DNA of 64,000 bases, from contig NC_061510.1 of NCBI RefSeq assembly GCF_022539505.1, forward strand, positions 100,456,292 through 100,520,291, in the 5' to 3' direction. Position 1 is the first letter of the stretch; each line of letters starts with the position of its first letter. The notes beneath the pieces are model-generated. The model worked only from the letters and a program-made list of their open reading frames with translations, ran no database searches and was not told where the DNA came from. The translations under genes and the position numbers were made by a program. This document shows, one piece after another, positions 33,601 to 42,838 of this stretch. This DNA comes from Lolium rigidum (taxonomy: Eukaryota; Streptophyta; Magnoliopsida; Poales; Poaceae).

Positions 33601-35772
33601 ACATGTTGAGCAAGATTTAACTTGTTCAGTGCCGTAAATGGTGATGGCAACATGTAACGATCAAGCCAGAAGTTTCTCTACATCACGTGAGCGAGACCAG
33701 ATGCAGTACTACAAGCAACCCAGCAGTCAACATTTGTTTTGAAACTAGCGACCAGGAAACACGAAGACAAAAAAGGCATGCAGCCTAGGTACATGAGCGG
33801 GGATAATTGATTGGATGAGAAAGGGCAACTAATAAAAAAAGTTAAAAAATGTATAATTACATGGAGGCGATTGTATGGTTCTCTTACGAACCTGCAAATG
33901 TGTACAACTAACTCTGATCCAATATATTTGTTCAAAAATAAGTGAATCTATAATATAAGACATGTTTACATATACATGTATTTTTAGACACGTATTTTAG
34001 ATCGGATGGAGTACTATTTTATTTTGGATACGAAGGGGTAAGGCATTGATGTTTCTTCTTTTTAATAGGGGCGTAGCTACAGATCAGGCGACTGAAACTT
34101 ACTAAATCTAAGTCACCAGACGGTAAGCTGAAGAGATAAATTGCCTAGGTTTCTTACATACAACGGGCCTACAGACAAAGCACTACCAGGCTTTGGATGC
34201 AGTCACAAAATGTGTGGCTTTCATGATTTTTCTTGTCACCTTTATATAAAGTGTATAGGAGAAAAAACAACAAAGCTCTATATTCATGCCTTTTGCTAGA
34301 AAAAAAGTGAAAAAAGATGAGGTGCAACCTATATAAAATATAACTGGAAAATCTTAGTTGCAACGCAGGCGAAACTAGAAAAATTTCAGTTGCAGCCCAC
34401 GTGAAACTGGAAAATTCTCAGTTACACCCACATGTAACTGAGAAAATCTCAATTACAACCTACATGCAACAAGAAAAATCCCAACTGCGACCAACATGCA
34501 ATAGAAAAAATATCAATTACGACACACATGCAACTGAGAAAAATCACCAGGCATGACTTACGATCCACATGCAACTGGAAAAGTCTCAGTTGCGACCCAC
34601 ATGCAAGTCTCAGTTATGACCGACATGCAACTGGGAAACTCTCAGTTGCGACCCACGTGTAACTCGGGAATATCTCGGTTGTGACTTGCGACCCACATAA
34701 ACTGGAAAAGTCTCAGTTGCGACCCACATGCAACTGGGGAAATCTTAATTGCGGTTCCAGTCGCGACTTGCAACCCACATGCAACTGGAATGTATCTACG
34801 TTGCGAACACATGCAACTGGGAAAAATCTCGATTACTATCGGCATGCTGAGAAAATCTCAGTTGCGACCCACATACGATTAGGAAAATCTCAGTTGCGAT
34901 CTAGATGCAATTCGGAAAATGTCAATTACAACCAACGTGTAACTCTCTAAATTAACACGAATCATGACTTAGTCCAATGGCTTGTGATAATTTTCTAGGC
35001 TACAATACATGTGCCGCTATTTTTTTTCTTTTGCAAAGAACAGCAAGCACAGAAGGGGGAAAAAATGCTAAACAGCACATCTACAAAGACACGGAAAATG
35101 CATCCCATAACAAAGTTAATGCCCGCGATAAAGCAGTAGCCAGCGGCCTGCTAAAAAATCAGCTTGCAAGGCATTTGGAGTAAAGGAGTTCCTGACACAA
35201 AACAATAAAATTACACTAATCTTGATGCACTTAATCTAATGGCTGACTAGGTGACTGAGATTTAATAAATCTAAGGCGCCTGATTTTCAGCAACTCCGTT
35301 TTAATAGAATGATGATCCGTGCACTTATTTTTCATTACTGAGCGTAGCGACTCTCACTTAGCAGAGACGAGCGAAGGGGATCTGGGGTTACCATCTGGAG
35401 ATCCCTGCTCCCGGAAGTGCTCTCGACGAGGTTGGGTCGCGCGCGTACGTCGTAGATGATGGGCCTCTCGATGAGTGGGATGATGAGGTGAGTCCCCTCG
35501 GGGTAGACCTGCAGACAAGGAAGGGAACGGAGGTGAGACGACCGCGAGATCCAGCGAATCGGGCGGAGCAACCATGAGAGAGATCGGGGAGGGATCCTCG
35601 GAGGAGGACTATTCACCTTGTCCTTGATCCCCTCGAAGCGGTTGAAGACGATTGCCCGGTGGCCTCCCTCGACGTTGTAGAGCGTGTTGGTGGCGCCGAA
35701 CCAGAGCGCGCCGCCCGCCAGCGCCAGCTTGACCATGGCGCCCGCCCCCGCCGGCGCCTTGATTTTGTTCAT
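30634..35772 (-). CDS. PHB: Prohibitin, plant type II (PHB2-like), five exons
   Basis: Exons are 35617-35772, 35392-35508, 33295-33465, 32985-33197 and 30634-30828. They join to 852 bases (283 codons plus TGA) with GT-AG junctions and no frame break. The product is a mitochondrial inner-membrane scaffold protein that forms ring complexes with type I prohibitins. A short N-terminus and hydrophobic segment (about residues 13-33) are followed by the SPFH/Band 7 domain ([77 protein letters not shown]) and a coiled-coil tail ([22 protein letters not shown] cut short here). The [13 protein letters not shown] end places it with type II, not type I. Its length matches plant homologues. Introns 2 and 4 are swollen by repeats. 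All exons lack indels, so it is probably functional. Confidence 0.96.
30840..31150. repeat. Degenerate tandem repeat in prohibitin intron 4 (about 65-bp unit)
   Basis: Four to five units of the type ACCAGTGTTTGGnTCA(G)GTG, then CTCTTAAACTAACAAATG and AACATGTAAAACTA, follow one another with small indels. It starts within a dozen bases of the exon 5 acceptor. Confidence 0.7.
31780..32290. repeat. Degenerate tandem repeat in prohibitin intron 4 (about 115-bp unit)
   Basis: Around five units contain TAGCTACCAnATTCTTTTGA, AACTAGGCTCTCTGATT(C)AGCT and TTGTTCTGAACACTTACCAG. The tract lies between GC-rich flanks (31400-31520 and 32690-32760) that do not resemble exon sequence. It may be the interior of an unrecognised DNA transposon sitting in the intron. 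Confidence 0.65.
33950..34020. mobile_element. Stowaway/mariner-type MITE end (candidate)
   Basis: CTATAATATAAGACATG and TTAGATCGGATGGAGTAC resemble the degenerate end of a grass mariner-type miniature element (consensus ending CGGAGGGAGTA). No partner end is clear. Confidence 0.35.
34083..35286. mobile_element. DNA element with inverted ends in prohibitin intron 2
   Basis: ATCAGGCGACTGAAACTTAC at the left end is the inverted counterpart of GATTTAATAAATCTAAGGCG and neighbouring bases at 35250-35286, about 40 bases per arm with mismatches and a CAGTCACC-like inner part. The interior is the 34345-34950 minisatellite plus about 300 non-coding bases. The length and arms suggest a Mutator-like non-autonomous element; no clean target duplication was found. 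Confidence 0.5.
34345..34950. repeat. Minisatellite, about 33-36-bp unit, in prohibitin intron 2
   Basis: About 17 units of the form CAGTTGCGACCCACATGCAA followed by CTGGGAAAATCT repeat with point changes. Each unit holds an inverted pair (CAGTTGC and GCAACTG), so every unit can fold on itself. Confidence 0.85.
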
Positions 35773-36060
35773 CTCGGAGAAGCGCGCGCGGTCGCCGGGG
35801 TTTAGCTAGGGTTTGTTTTCTGAGCGATTTGGGGGAGAAAGGGGGAGGCGGCGGAGGAAGAGGGAGGCTGGCAGGGGATGGTGGAGGTTAAGTGGGTCGG
35901 GAGGGACGATCTGGGCCGTCAGATTTCGGACGGACGGACGGCGCGTTTCTTTCCTCCGCTGCAAGAAAAATGCCACCGCTGGCTGGCTTCCGGTCCAAGA
36001 TGAAGCGCACTGACTCCTGGGTCCCACTCCCTACGGTAGGCACGTTTCTCTTGTGTGACT
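35773..36060 (-). promoter_or_regulatory. Prohibitin 5' UTR and promoter region
   Basis: Just upstream of the ATG the minus strand has AACCCTAGCTAAACC, a telo-box-like AAACCCTA context common in plant housekeeping promoters. CT-rich tracts and a GC-rich block follow. The block is shared with the truncated copy at 16187-16509. No convincing TATA box was seen. Confidence 0.6.
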
Positions 36061-36921
36061 CATCAACCTGCGTTTGTTGCTTCTCCACACTTTCGTGCAA
36101 CCACAATCTATTGTCAAAGAAGAAATAGTTTATTTATTTGGAAAATGCAAATTATGAATTGGCTAAATTTCCCACCAAAATGTTTACAAAAATAAGCCTT
36201 GCGTACGGAATGCCACAAAGATGTAACAATCTTATTTTCTTTACATTGAGCATGATTCCAAAGTTTTCTTTTACATTGAGTAAGATTCCAAAGTTAGTGC
36301 TGCTTTTCTTCTCTACTTTGCATCATGTCTCTTTTATTTCTTATTACTCCTTATTTAAACCGGCGACTCGGATGGGGAACATCTCTCGGTTTTTCCTGAG
36401 TATGCACGGGGTTCTTTGAACTTCCTAATGCTCTAGTCCGGTGTCCTTCGAAACCTCAATTACTCTCGAGTCTAACAAATGCGTGGTCGTTCTTGGTGGT
36501 GAAATTCACACGGGTAGGGTTAGACACATATATGCAAATTTATTCATGAACATAGCTACGAATTATCGTGCGAGCAACGATTATTAGATTATGAGAACTT
36601 TTACATACTGTGGTACTCCAAAACTATGTGGTGGAACCGTCCTAATGTAGCACCAATATACAATTAATTGTTTTGAGAGTACCAGAAGGGTAACTTCCAC
36701 ATGAACCTTCCATCCTGATTCCCGATAGAGCCAGAGAACCTGATTGGGACCGACGACTCACACAACTTCGGTCGATTCCGTGATACCCCCTCCCACTATG
36801 TCGCCGCCCCTTCTGGAGTTGTTGGCCGCCTCGCGCGTGCGGCCTCCGACGTCCTGGTCGAAGGTCTCTTCTTCCTCAACGCATGCAGACCTTTCACGTC
36901 TTGATTCCAGCTGTTCCGCCG
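36061..36921. other. Upstream intergenic sequence
   Basis: It is AT-rich up to about 36700 and more GC-rich afterwards. I see no gene. TACATTGAG(C/T)A(T/A)GATTCCAAAG occurs twice in tandem near 36242-36293. Confidence 0.4.
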
Positions 36922-38507
36922 TGATGGCGTGTGCTCGTCGTACGCAGACACGCTGTTGGGGAACCCCAAGAGGAAGGTGTGATGAGCACAGCAGCAAGTT
37001 TTTCCTCAGTACGAAACCAAGGTTTAATCGACCAGTAGGAGAAAGGCGTGACTTCTGAAAGGTGTTGATGGCTGACTAGTGACAGGGCGCACTACCGGCG
37101 TCAGCAACAATGTGGAACCTGCACACAACACAACCAAAGTACTTTGCCCCAACTTACAGTGGGGTTGTCAATCTCACCGGTTTGCTGAACACAAAGAACT
37201 AGACGTATCGAATGGAAGGAGATATTTGCATAAAGTAAACAGAACAGGATTGCAGTTGAATTTAGCAGTAAAGGAAATAGGACCGGGATCCACATATCAC
37301 TAGAGGTGTCTCTCCATAAAGAAATAGCCTGTTGGGTGAACAAATTACAGCTGGGGAATTGACAGAATATCGATCGATATATGACAAGATGATTACTATG
37401 ATAATTTGATATTGGGCATTACAACATAATGCATATACCGTAATCCAACTGCGTTTATGACTAATAATCCACCTTCAGTTTAGCGTCTGCACCCCTTCTA
37501 GTATAAAGTTGCAAGCAACAGACTATCGCATTAAGCAATGTGTGTAAAGTAAACAATAGAATTACCCTTGGATAAAACATTGTTGGGTTATCCCTAGTAG
37601 CAAAAGCACATCTACAACCTTAGAAGTTATAAAGTCACTCTCCCAGGAAACTAGAGGCATGAACCTACTATCGAGCATAAATACCCCCTCTTGGAGTCAC
37701 GAGTGTCCACTTGGCCAGAGTTTCTACTAGCAACGGAGAGCATGCAAGATCACAAATAACATATGACATGAATAAATAATCAATCTTAACATAATATTCA
37801 ACATTCATCGGATCCCAGCAAACCAAACATAGAGGATTACATAAAGATCATCTTGATCATGTAGGGTAGCTCACACGATCGATACATGAAGCACATGGTG
37901 GAGAAGACAACCATCTAGCTACTTCTATGGACCCATAGTCCAGGGATGAACTACTCAAGCATCACTTCGGAGGCGAGCATGGCGATGTAGATCCCTCCGG
38001 CGATGATTTCCCCCTCCGGCAGGGTGCCGGGAAGAGCTTCAGAACCCCCCGAGATGGGTTCGGCGATGGCAGCCACAACGAAACTTTTTGTGGATGGAGG
38101 CTCGGGTATCCAGGGTTTTCCCGAGAAGATGTATAAATAGACGGAGGATACAAGTCGGTGGGACGCATGTGGGGCCCACACCTACCCTAGGCGCGGGCCA
38201 GCCCTAGGCCGTGCCTAGGGTGGTGTGGGCGCCCTGGTGCGCCTGTTCGTCCCCCTCCGTACTTCGTCTTCGTTTCGGTAAAATATTAACTTCGGCTTTT
38301 GTTTCGTCCAATTCCGAGAATTTTTCCTGTACAACTTAATTGAAATACAAAAACAGCACAAAACAGGGAACTGGACTGTGGCATCTTGTTAACAGGATAG
38401 TGCCGGAAATCATGTAAAAGTGCAACAAAGTGTAAACAAAACACATATGAATTGATGTAAAACAAGCATGGAGCATCAAAAATTATCGATACGTTTGGGA
38501 CGTATCA
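36922..38507. mobile_element. Solo LTR, diverged relative of the 16.6-kb Athila-like family
   Basis: It starts TGATGGCGTG, ends GGGACGTATCA and follows the LTR at 16576-18176 along its length, with many substitutions. The five bases CGCCG flank it on both sides (36917-36921 and 38508-38512). No internal sequence is attached, so the element was reduced to one LTR by recombination. In family orientation it reads on the minus strand. Confidence 0.92.
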
Positions 38508-38639
38508 CGCCGCTGCCCAGTTCTGTCCGTCTTGGCCGCCTCGCGCCGCCTCCTGGTGTGTGTGCTTATATAAGACGAAAGTTCCCGAGGGCGGCATGGA
38601 TTCAATAGCATCTGAGTTCTAAACAACATGGTAAATATC

Positions 38640-40391
38640 TTGTCAATCTTTATTCAATAACGGACGGAGCCTTGATTAGGTGCAACCATAAGCATGTGCA
38701 AATACACCCCTTATGATGGATCCTAGAGCTATTTTCATGTGCATAAAGGAATCCTTAAGAAATAAATGTCCCATCATAGGAATAAGATTTAGGGTCCCCG
38801 ACATAAACCCCTCTAATGCAACCCATAGTGTTGGAATCGAACACGGTTTCTGTCACTCCGACCCCTCCAACACTAATGCATTACATCAAAGTGCAGCCCT
38901 ATGAGCCCATATAGGTGAAGTAATATGCAGTCAACGTTCAAATAAAACCATCATAGAACAACATAAAAGATAGAAAACTTGACCAAATACTCATTGCACA
39001 TCATATAGAATCATAGCCAGATCATCCTATGCCATCAGGAACGTGGGGAACTACTCACAAGTGAAAAACATAATATGGACTAGAGGCATAATGGTTCCAA
39101 CACAATCTGAATATATAATCTCCCCACCAAATAATGAAGAAGTACCAATCACAAACATGCAACCACACTAATAATAGTATTCGGGGTTCAATTCAACACA
39201 AACTATGAGGGGGACGACATCGATCTCGTAGATGGAGATGGTGATGATGATGGTGTTGGTGAAGATGTTGATGGAGATGCCTCTGACGAGGGGGCTCATC
39301 GGCAATGCCCACCATGAGGGGCTTAGGGTTGACGGAATCCTGCAAGTTAGCACGAGACATCGGATACCAAACGAACAGAAGGCGAGATTTTACCCAGTTT
39401 CGGGGCCTTCGACGAGGTAAAACCCTTACTCCTACTTGTATGATCTTCATTTATCGATGAAAAAGGTTACAATGGGGCAACCGATAGACTGCGTTGTGAT
39501 GAACTCACCGAAGGCAAGGTTTCTAGGGTTTGGTGTATGAGGGATTGTGTAGGATGATTTCGATGTCCTCCGGTAGGCCCTCTCCTGGCCTTTATGTAGG
39601 AGGCCAGGTCCCGAGAGTCCTGCTCGGGTTCGACTATGTTACAATGAGATGTAATATAATCTTTCATTATTCGATGTTTCCTCGTCTTGTCCACCAAGAA
39701 TCCATCTCCTTCTGCCTTTCCTTCATCGCAACCGACGTTTTGGTCCATCATAGGTTGCAATGATCTTCATGAATCCCTTGTTGGGCCGAAGGAGGTAGGT
39801 CAATGTTGGGTACCCGAAGGAAAATGCCCACATCAGCCTCCTCCCAAGCCAAGGAGGAGTGGGGATGTCGGCGTCGCTTTCCCCTTCACTGGAGGCACCG
39901 GTGCAGCACGATCTGCCCTCTCCCGGAGTAGGAGAGGACTTTCACCTCCGTCGCCACCTCAATAAATCTCAGGAAAAATATGGCTTAGGTTTTTGGGTGA
40001 AACGGATCGTCTGGGATAAAAGGGGGACCGAAACGATGTCAGAGGTGCGAACGAGTGTAGGTGGCGCGTCCAGGAAGTTGGACCGCACCACATGTGCTCG
40101 TTTGCACCTCGTGGCCCTTCTCGCTTGTTTCTTTCGCTCACGGCCTTCTTTCGGGTGAAAAACTGATCAGGTAATTTTTCCTCGAATTTTTGCGATCCAG
40201 ACAGTTCTGAAACAAATAAAATACAAAAAATGAGGTTTTATGCCTCCCAAGAATTAAATACCAATGAAGGGGACTTTGTAAGAAAGTCACGGAAATCATC
40301 TAAAAATGCATAAATAACAATGTATGAAGGAAAATAACAATGAAAACTAACCCTATATATAGCAATAATGATGATGCAAATTGCACATATC
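38640..40391. mobile_element. Diverged Athila-type LTR, split by a solo LTR
   Basis: The passage with TTTCTGTCACTCCGACC and GTGCAGCCCTATGAGCCC matches in layout the 51.6-kb Athila LTR (TTTCTGTCACTCCGGCA, CCTAGGCCCATAAATGG). The right end GCACATATCA at 40391 is a fitting LTR terminus. A solo LTR sits at 39284-39835. The left boundary is uncertain and the sequence is old. Confidence 0.6.
39284..39835. mobile_element. Solo LTR (552 bp) with TSD GCCTC
   Basis: It begins TGACGAGGGGG and ends ATGCCCACATCA. GCCTC flanks both sides (39279-39283, 39836-39840). The ends and the GGTACCCGAAGG-like passage near the terminus resemble the LARD LTRs at 5005 and 8801, so it belongs to a related family. Confidence 0.9.
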
Positions 40392-41770
40392 AGTTGGCCT
40401 CGCGCGCATTCTGAGCGGCGGCCGAAATACCCTTTAGTTCTGATTGGTTCCTCCGACACATCGTCGTGCGCTACATGCCTTATCTCGCCGAGCAGTGCGT
40501 CCACCCACGCGTCCTTATCCCGCCGAAATTTTTGTTACCACCTTTAGTCTCGGTTGCACCCACCAATCGGGACTAAAGGTTGTCATTGCGAGCGCATTCT
40601 GAGCGGCGGCTGAAATACCCTGTAGTCTCGATTGGTTCCTCCGACACGGCGTCGTGTGTTACCACCTTTAGTCCCGGTTGCACCCACCAAGAGTGTTGCA
40701 TTGTCGAAGGGCAAAAGTGCCGACTCCTCGAAGGGCAAGAGTGCTGCACCGCCGGGCGTCAACTCTGATGATGACTTCATGCCTAGCAGAGAGCTGCATC
40801 GTCAAATGGCAAAAGTGCCGACTCCTCGAAGGGCAAGAGTGCTTCACCGCCAGACGTCCACTCTGACGGTGACCACCAGCTCTGGTTTCCTCTTCTTCCT
40901 GCTCCTCATCTTCATCGGCATCATCCACTATGAAGACATCCTCCTCGTACTCATTTTGTCCCTCCTCTGCTCACCACCAGCTCTAGCTTCCTCTTCTTCC
41001 TGCTCCTCATCTTCATCGGCATCATCCACTATGCAACCATCCTTCTCATATTCATTTTGACCCCCCTCTGCTGACCACCAGCTCTGGCTTCCTCTTCTTC
41101 CTGCTCCTCATCTTCATCGGCATCATCCACTATGAAGCCATTCTTCTCGTACTCATTTGTCCCTCCTCTGCTCACCACCAGCTCTGGCTTCCTCTTCTTC
41201 CTGCTCCTCATCTTCATCGGCATCATCCACTATGAAGCCATTCTTGTCGCACTCATTTTGTCCATCCTCTGCTCACCACCAGCTCTGGCTTCCTCTTCTT
41301 CCTACTCATCATCTTCATCGGCATCATCCACTATCATCCACTATGAAGCCATCCTTCCCGTACACATGAGTTAATGCATTTTTAATTAAAAATGGCAAAA
41401 TGGTTAATAGTTTGGCTAGTTACAACATTTATTTTAGAAAACAGAAAATGATTTTGGATTACTTTTCCAAATTCAAACACTTTTCATGTTGAAAGTTTTG
41501 TCAGATTAGAAAGTGTTCAATAGTTATTTAAATTCATATTTAAACACTTATCAAATATGTAAAAGGTTGGAAAACAGAAACCCTAAAAAAGGACATTTAG
41601 TCCCGGTTGTGCCAACCAACCGGTACTAAAGGTGTGTTACGCGCGTGAAATTAAGCGGCGGCCGAAAATGTCTTTAATCCCAATTGCAGCCACCAACCGG
41701 GACTATAGGCTAGACCTTTAGTCATGGTTAGTGGTGCCAACCGGAGTCCTTTGGTATATAAGCTGCCACT
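40392..41770. mobile_element. CACTA-like DNA transposon fragment
   Basis: Palindromic motifs of the TTTAGTCCCGGTTG ... GGGACTAAAGG kind occur near 40545-40580, 40663, 41598-41635 and 41671-41735, as in the subterminal repeats of grass CACTA elements. A 160-base duplication (AAAGTGCCGACTCCTCGAAG at about 40711 and 40812) and the 97-bp array lie between. CACTA ends themselves were not found. Confidence 0.55.
40885..41350 (-). repeat. 97-bp tandem repeat encoding acidic peptides on the minus strand
   Basis: Five units of roughly 95-105 bases, each with TCCTGCTCCTCATCTTCATC and CATCATCCACTATGAAG. The minus strand of each unit reads VDDADEDEEQEEEE, an acidic stretch. Frames drift between units, so no single long protein survives. 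Confidence 0.85.
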
Positions 41771-42019
41771 TCTTCCTCGTGGTTCATTCTGTGAACCGGG
41801 ACAACCATTTCTCTGCCAGTTGCCGAACCCTTGCGCGCATGATCCCCGATGAGCTTGCCGTCCACTGCCACCGTTATCGCTGCCGAGACGCCCATGAGCT
41901 CCGTCGCTTCGTTCTCTTCGTCCTCGCCAAACCGCGTGAGCCGAGGTGCTCGAAATCAACGGAATCGCGGGACATCTCCATCCCCGACGAGCTCGCCGTC
42001 CCGCTGATTCCGGCAGAGA
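41771..42019. other. GC-rich unassigned sequence
   Basis: Two near-repeats (ATCCCCGATGAGCTTGCCGTCC at about 41838, cut here to its core CGATGAGCTTGCCGTCC, and CCGACGAGCTCGCCGTCC near 41984) stand out. No recognised domain. Confidence 0.35.
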
Positions 42020-42104
42020 TCACCGAATGAAATCTCAGTACAAGAACCAAAAAAATTATGCGGTGTCTGAGCCTCAAATCATATGAAATCTGACGCCAGA
42101 CCAA
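42020..42104 (-). pseudogene. Small SPB1-type gene fragment
   Basis: The bases CGAATGAAATCTCAGTAC and AAATCTGACGCCAGACCAAC match 49811-49900 inside the SPB1-like pseudogene on the same strand. The piece covers the junction of the methyltransferase tail and DUF3381. It is followed at once by a copy of the 0.4-kb repeat. Confidence 0.65.
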
Positions 42105-42489
42105 CGTTCTATGACAGATGTATCATAAAATAACTCAACTTGTAGAACTTCTATGACAGATGTGAAATCGCTAACAACAACGTATAACAAAACGTTAGTT
42201 ATCTGACTTGCTGGCTAGTTGAAGAGACAAAAGTTCAGCAGTAGAAAGCTACTATCAAACACGCATGCCCAGTTAAGCTTTTTTTAATTAAAACAAAGCA
42301 AGGAGTTAAGCTATTTAGACTCGATGCAGGACTCAAGCACAGAGCTTTAGCCGGCTTCTCCATCTTTTCGGAACCCAGCTCCTTTTTATAATTCTTACGC
42401 GGCTTCTCTCTTTCATCTTTACTGTAATTCTGCTCAGCTAGGCCAGTTCCTGCTTCTATGAACCATTGCTCTACAATCTGCTCTAATGG
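42105..42489. repeat. Copy 1 of a 0.4-kb repeat downstream of the SPB1-like pseudogene
   Basis: AATAACTCAACTTGTAGAAC, GTGAAATCGCTAACAACAAC and AGAGCTTTAGCCGGCTTCTC correspond in order to 48340-48540 and 48735-49120. The Reina element inserted at its end: the sequence resumes at 47825. Confidence 0.7.
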
Positions 42490-42809
42490 TGTTATGACCG
42501 GTATTGGTTATGTTAGGAGGGGGCCCAACCATGGGCCCAACTAGGGGCTTAGCCCATTATCAGTTTAGGTCGGTTTAGGGTTTAGCTCTTTATATATCAG
42601 ATGTAACGATGCAAAAGGATCAAGCAATAATCAGATTCATTATTGCCGACTCCCTGAGGAGTCGGTCTCCCAAAACCCAGCCGCCGCCTTCCTCTCTCCC
42701 GCGCGCACGACGGCGCCCGGCCGCCGGCGTCCGCCGCCTCGTCCGCACACCTCTCCCTCCTTCCCCTACAAACTACGCCCTAGGCCCGGTAGAGCTGTTG
42801 GTTCTACCA
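42490..42809 (+). repeat. Reina 5' LTR
   Basis: It contains a TTTATATATCAG TATA box (about 42589-42600). It differs from the 3' LTR only at GCCCGGCC versus GCCCAGCC and TCGTCCGC versus TCGTCTGC. Confidence 0.95.
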
Positions 42810-42812
42810 ATT

Positions 42813-42824
42813 TGGTATCAGCTA
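42813..42824 (+). promoter_or_regulatory. Reina primer-binding site
   Basis: TGGTATCAGCTAGC lies three bases inside the LTR and matches the initiator tRNA-Met primer (TGGTATCAGAGC) over its first ten bases. Confidence 0.8.
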
Positions 42825-42838
42825 GCTCGGCTGCGATC

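Noticed and set aside
34642..34950. ORFs with repeated LRPTCNW-like peptides
   Set aside because: They are translations of the 35-bp minisatellite in prohibitin intron 2.
34345..34950. CRISPR-like array (regular short repeats)
   Set aside because: Units are adjacent and degenerate with no unique spacers, and the context is a plant intron.
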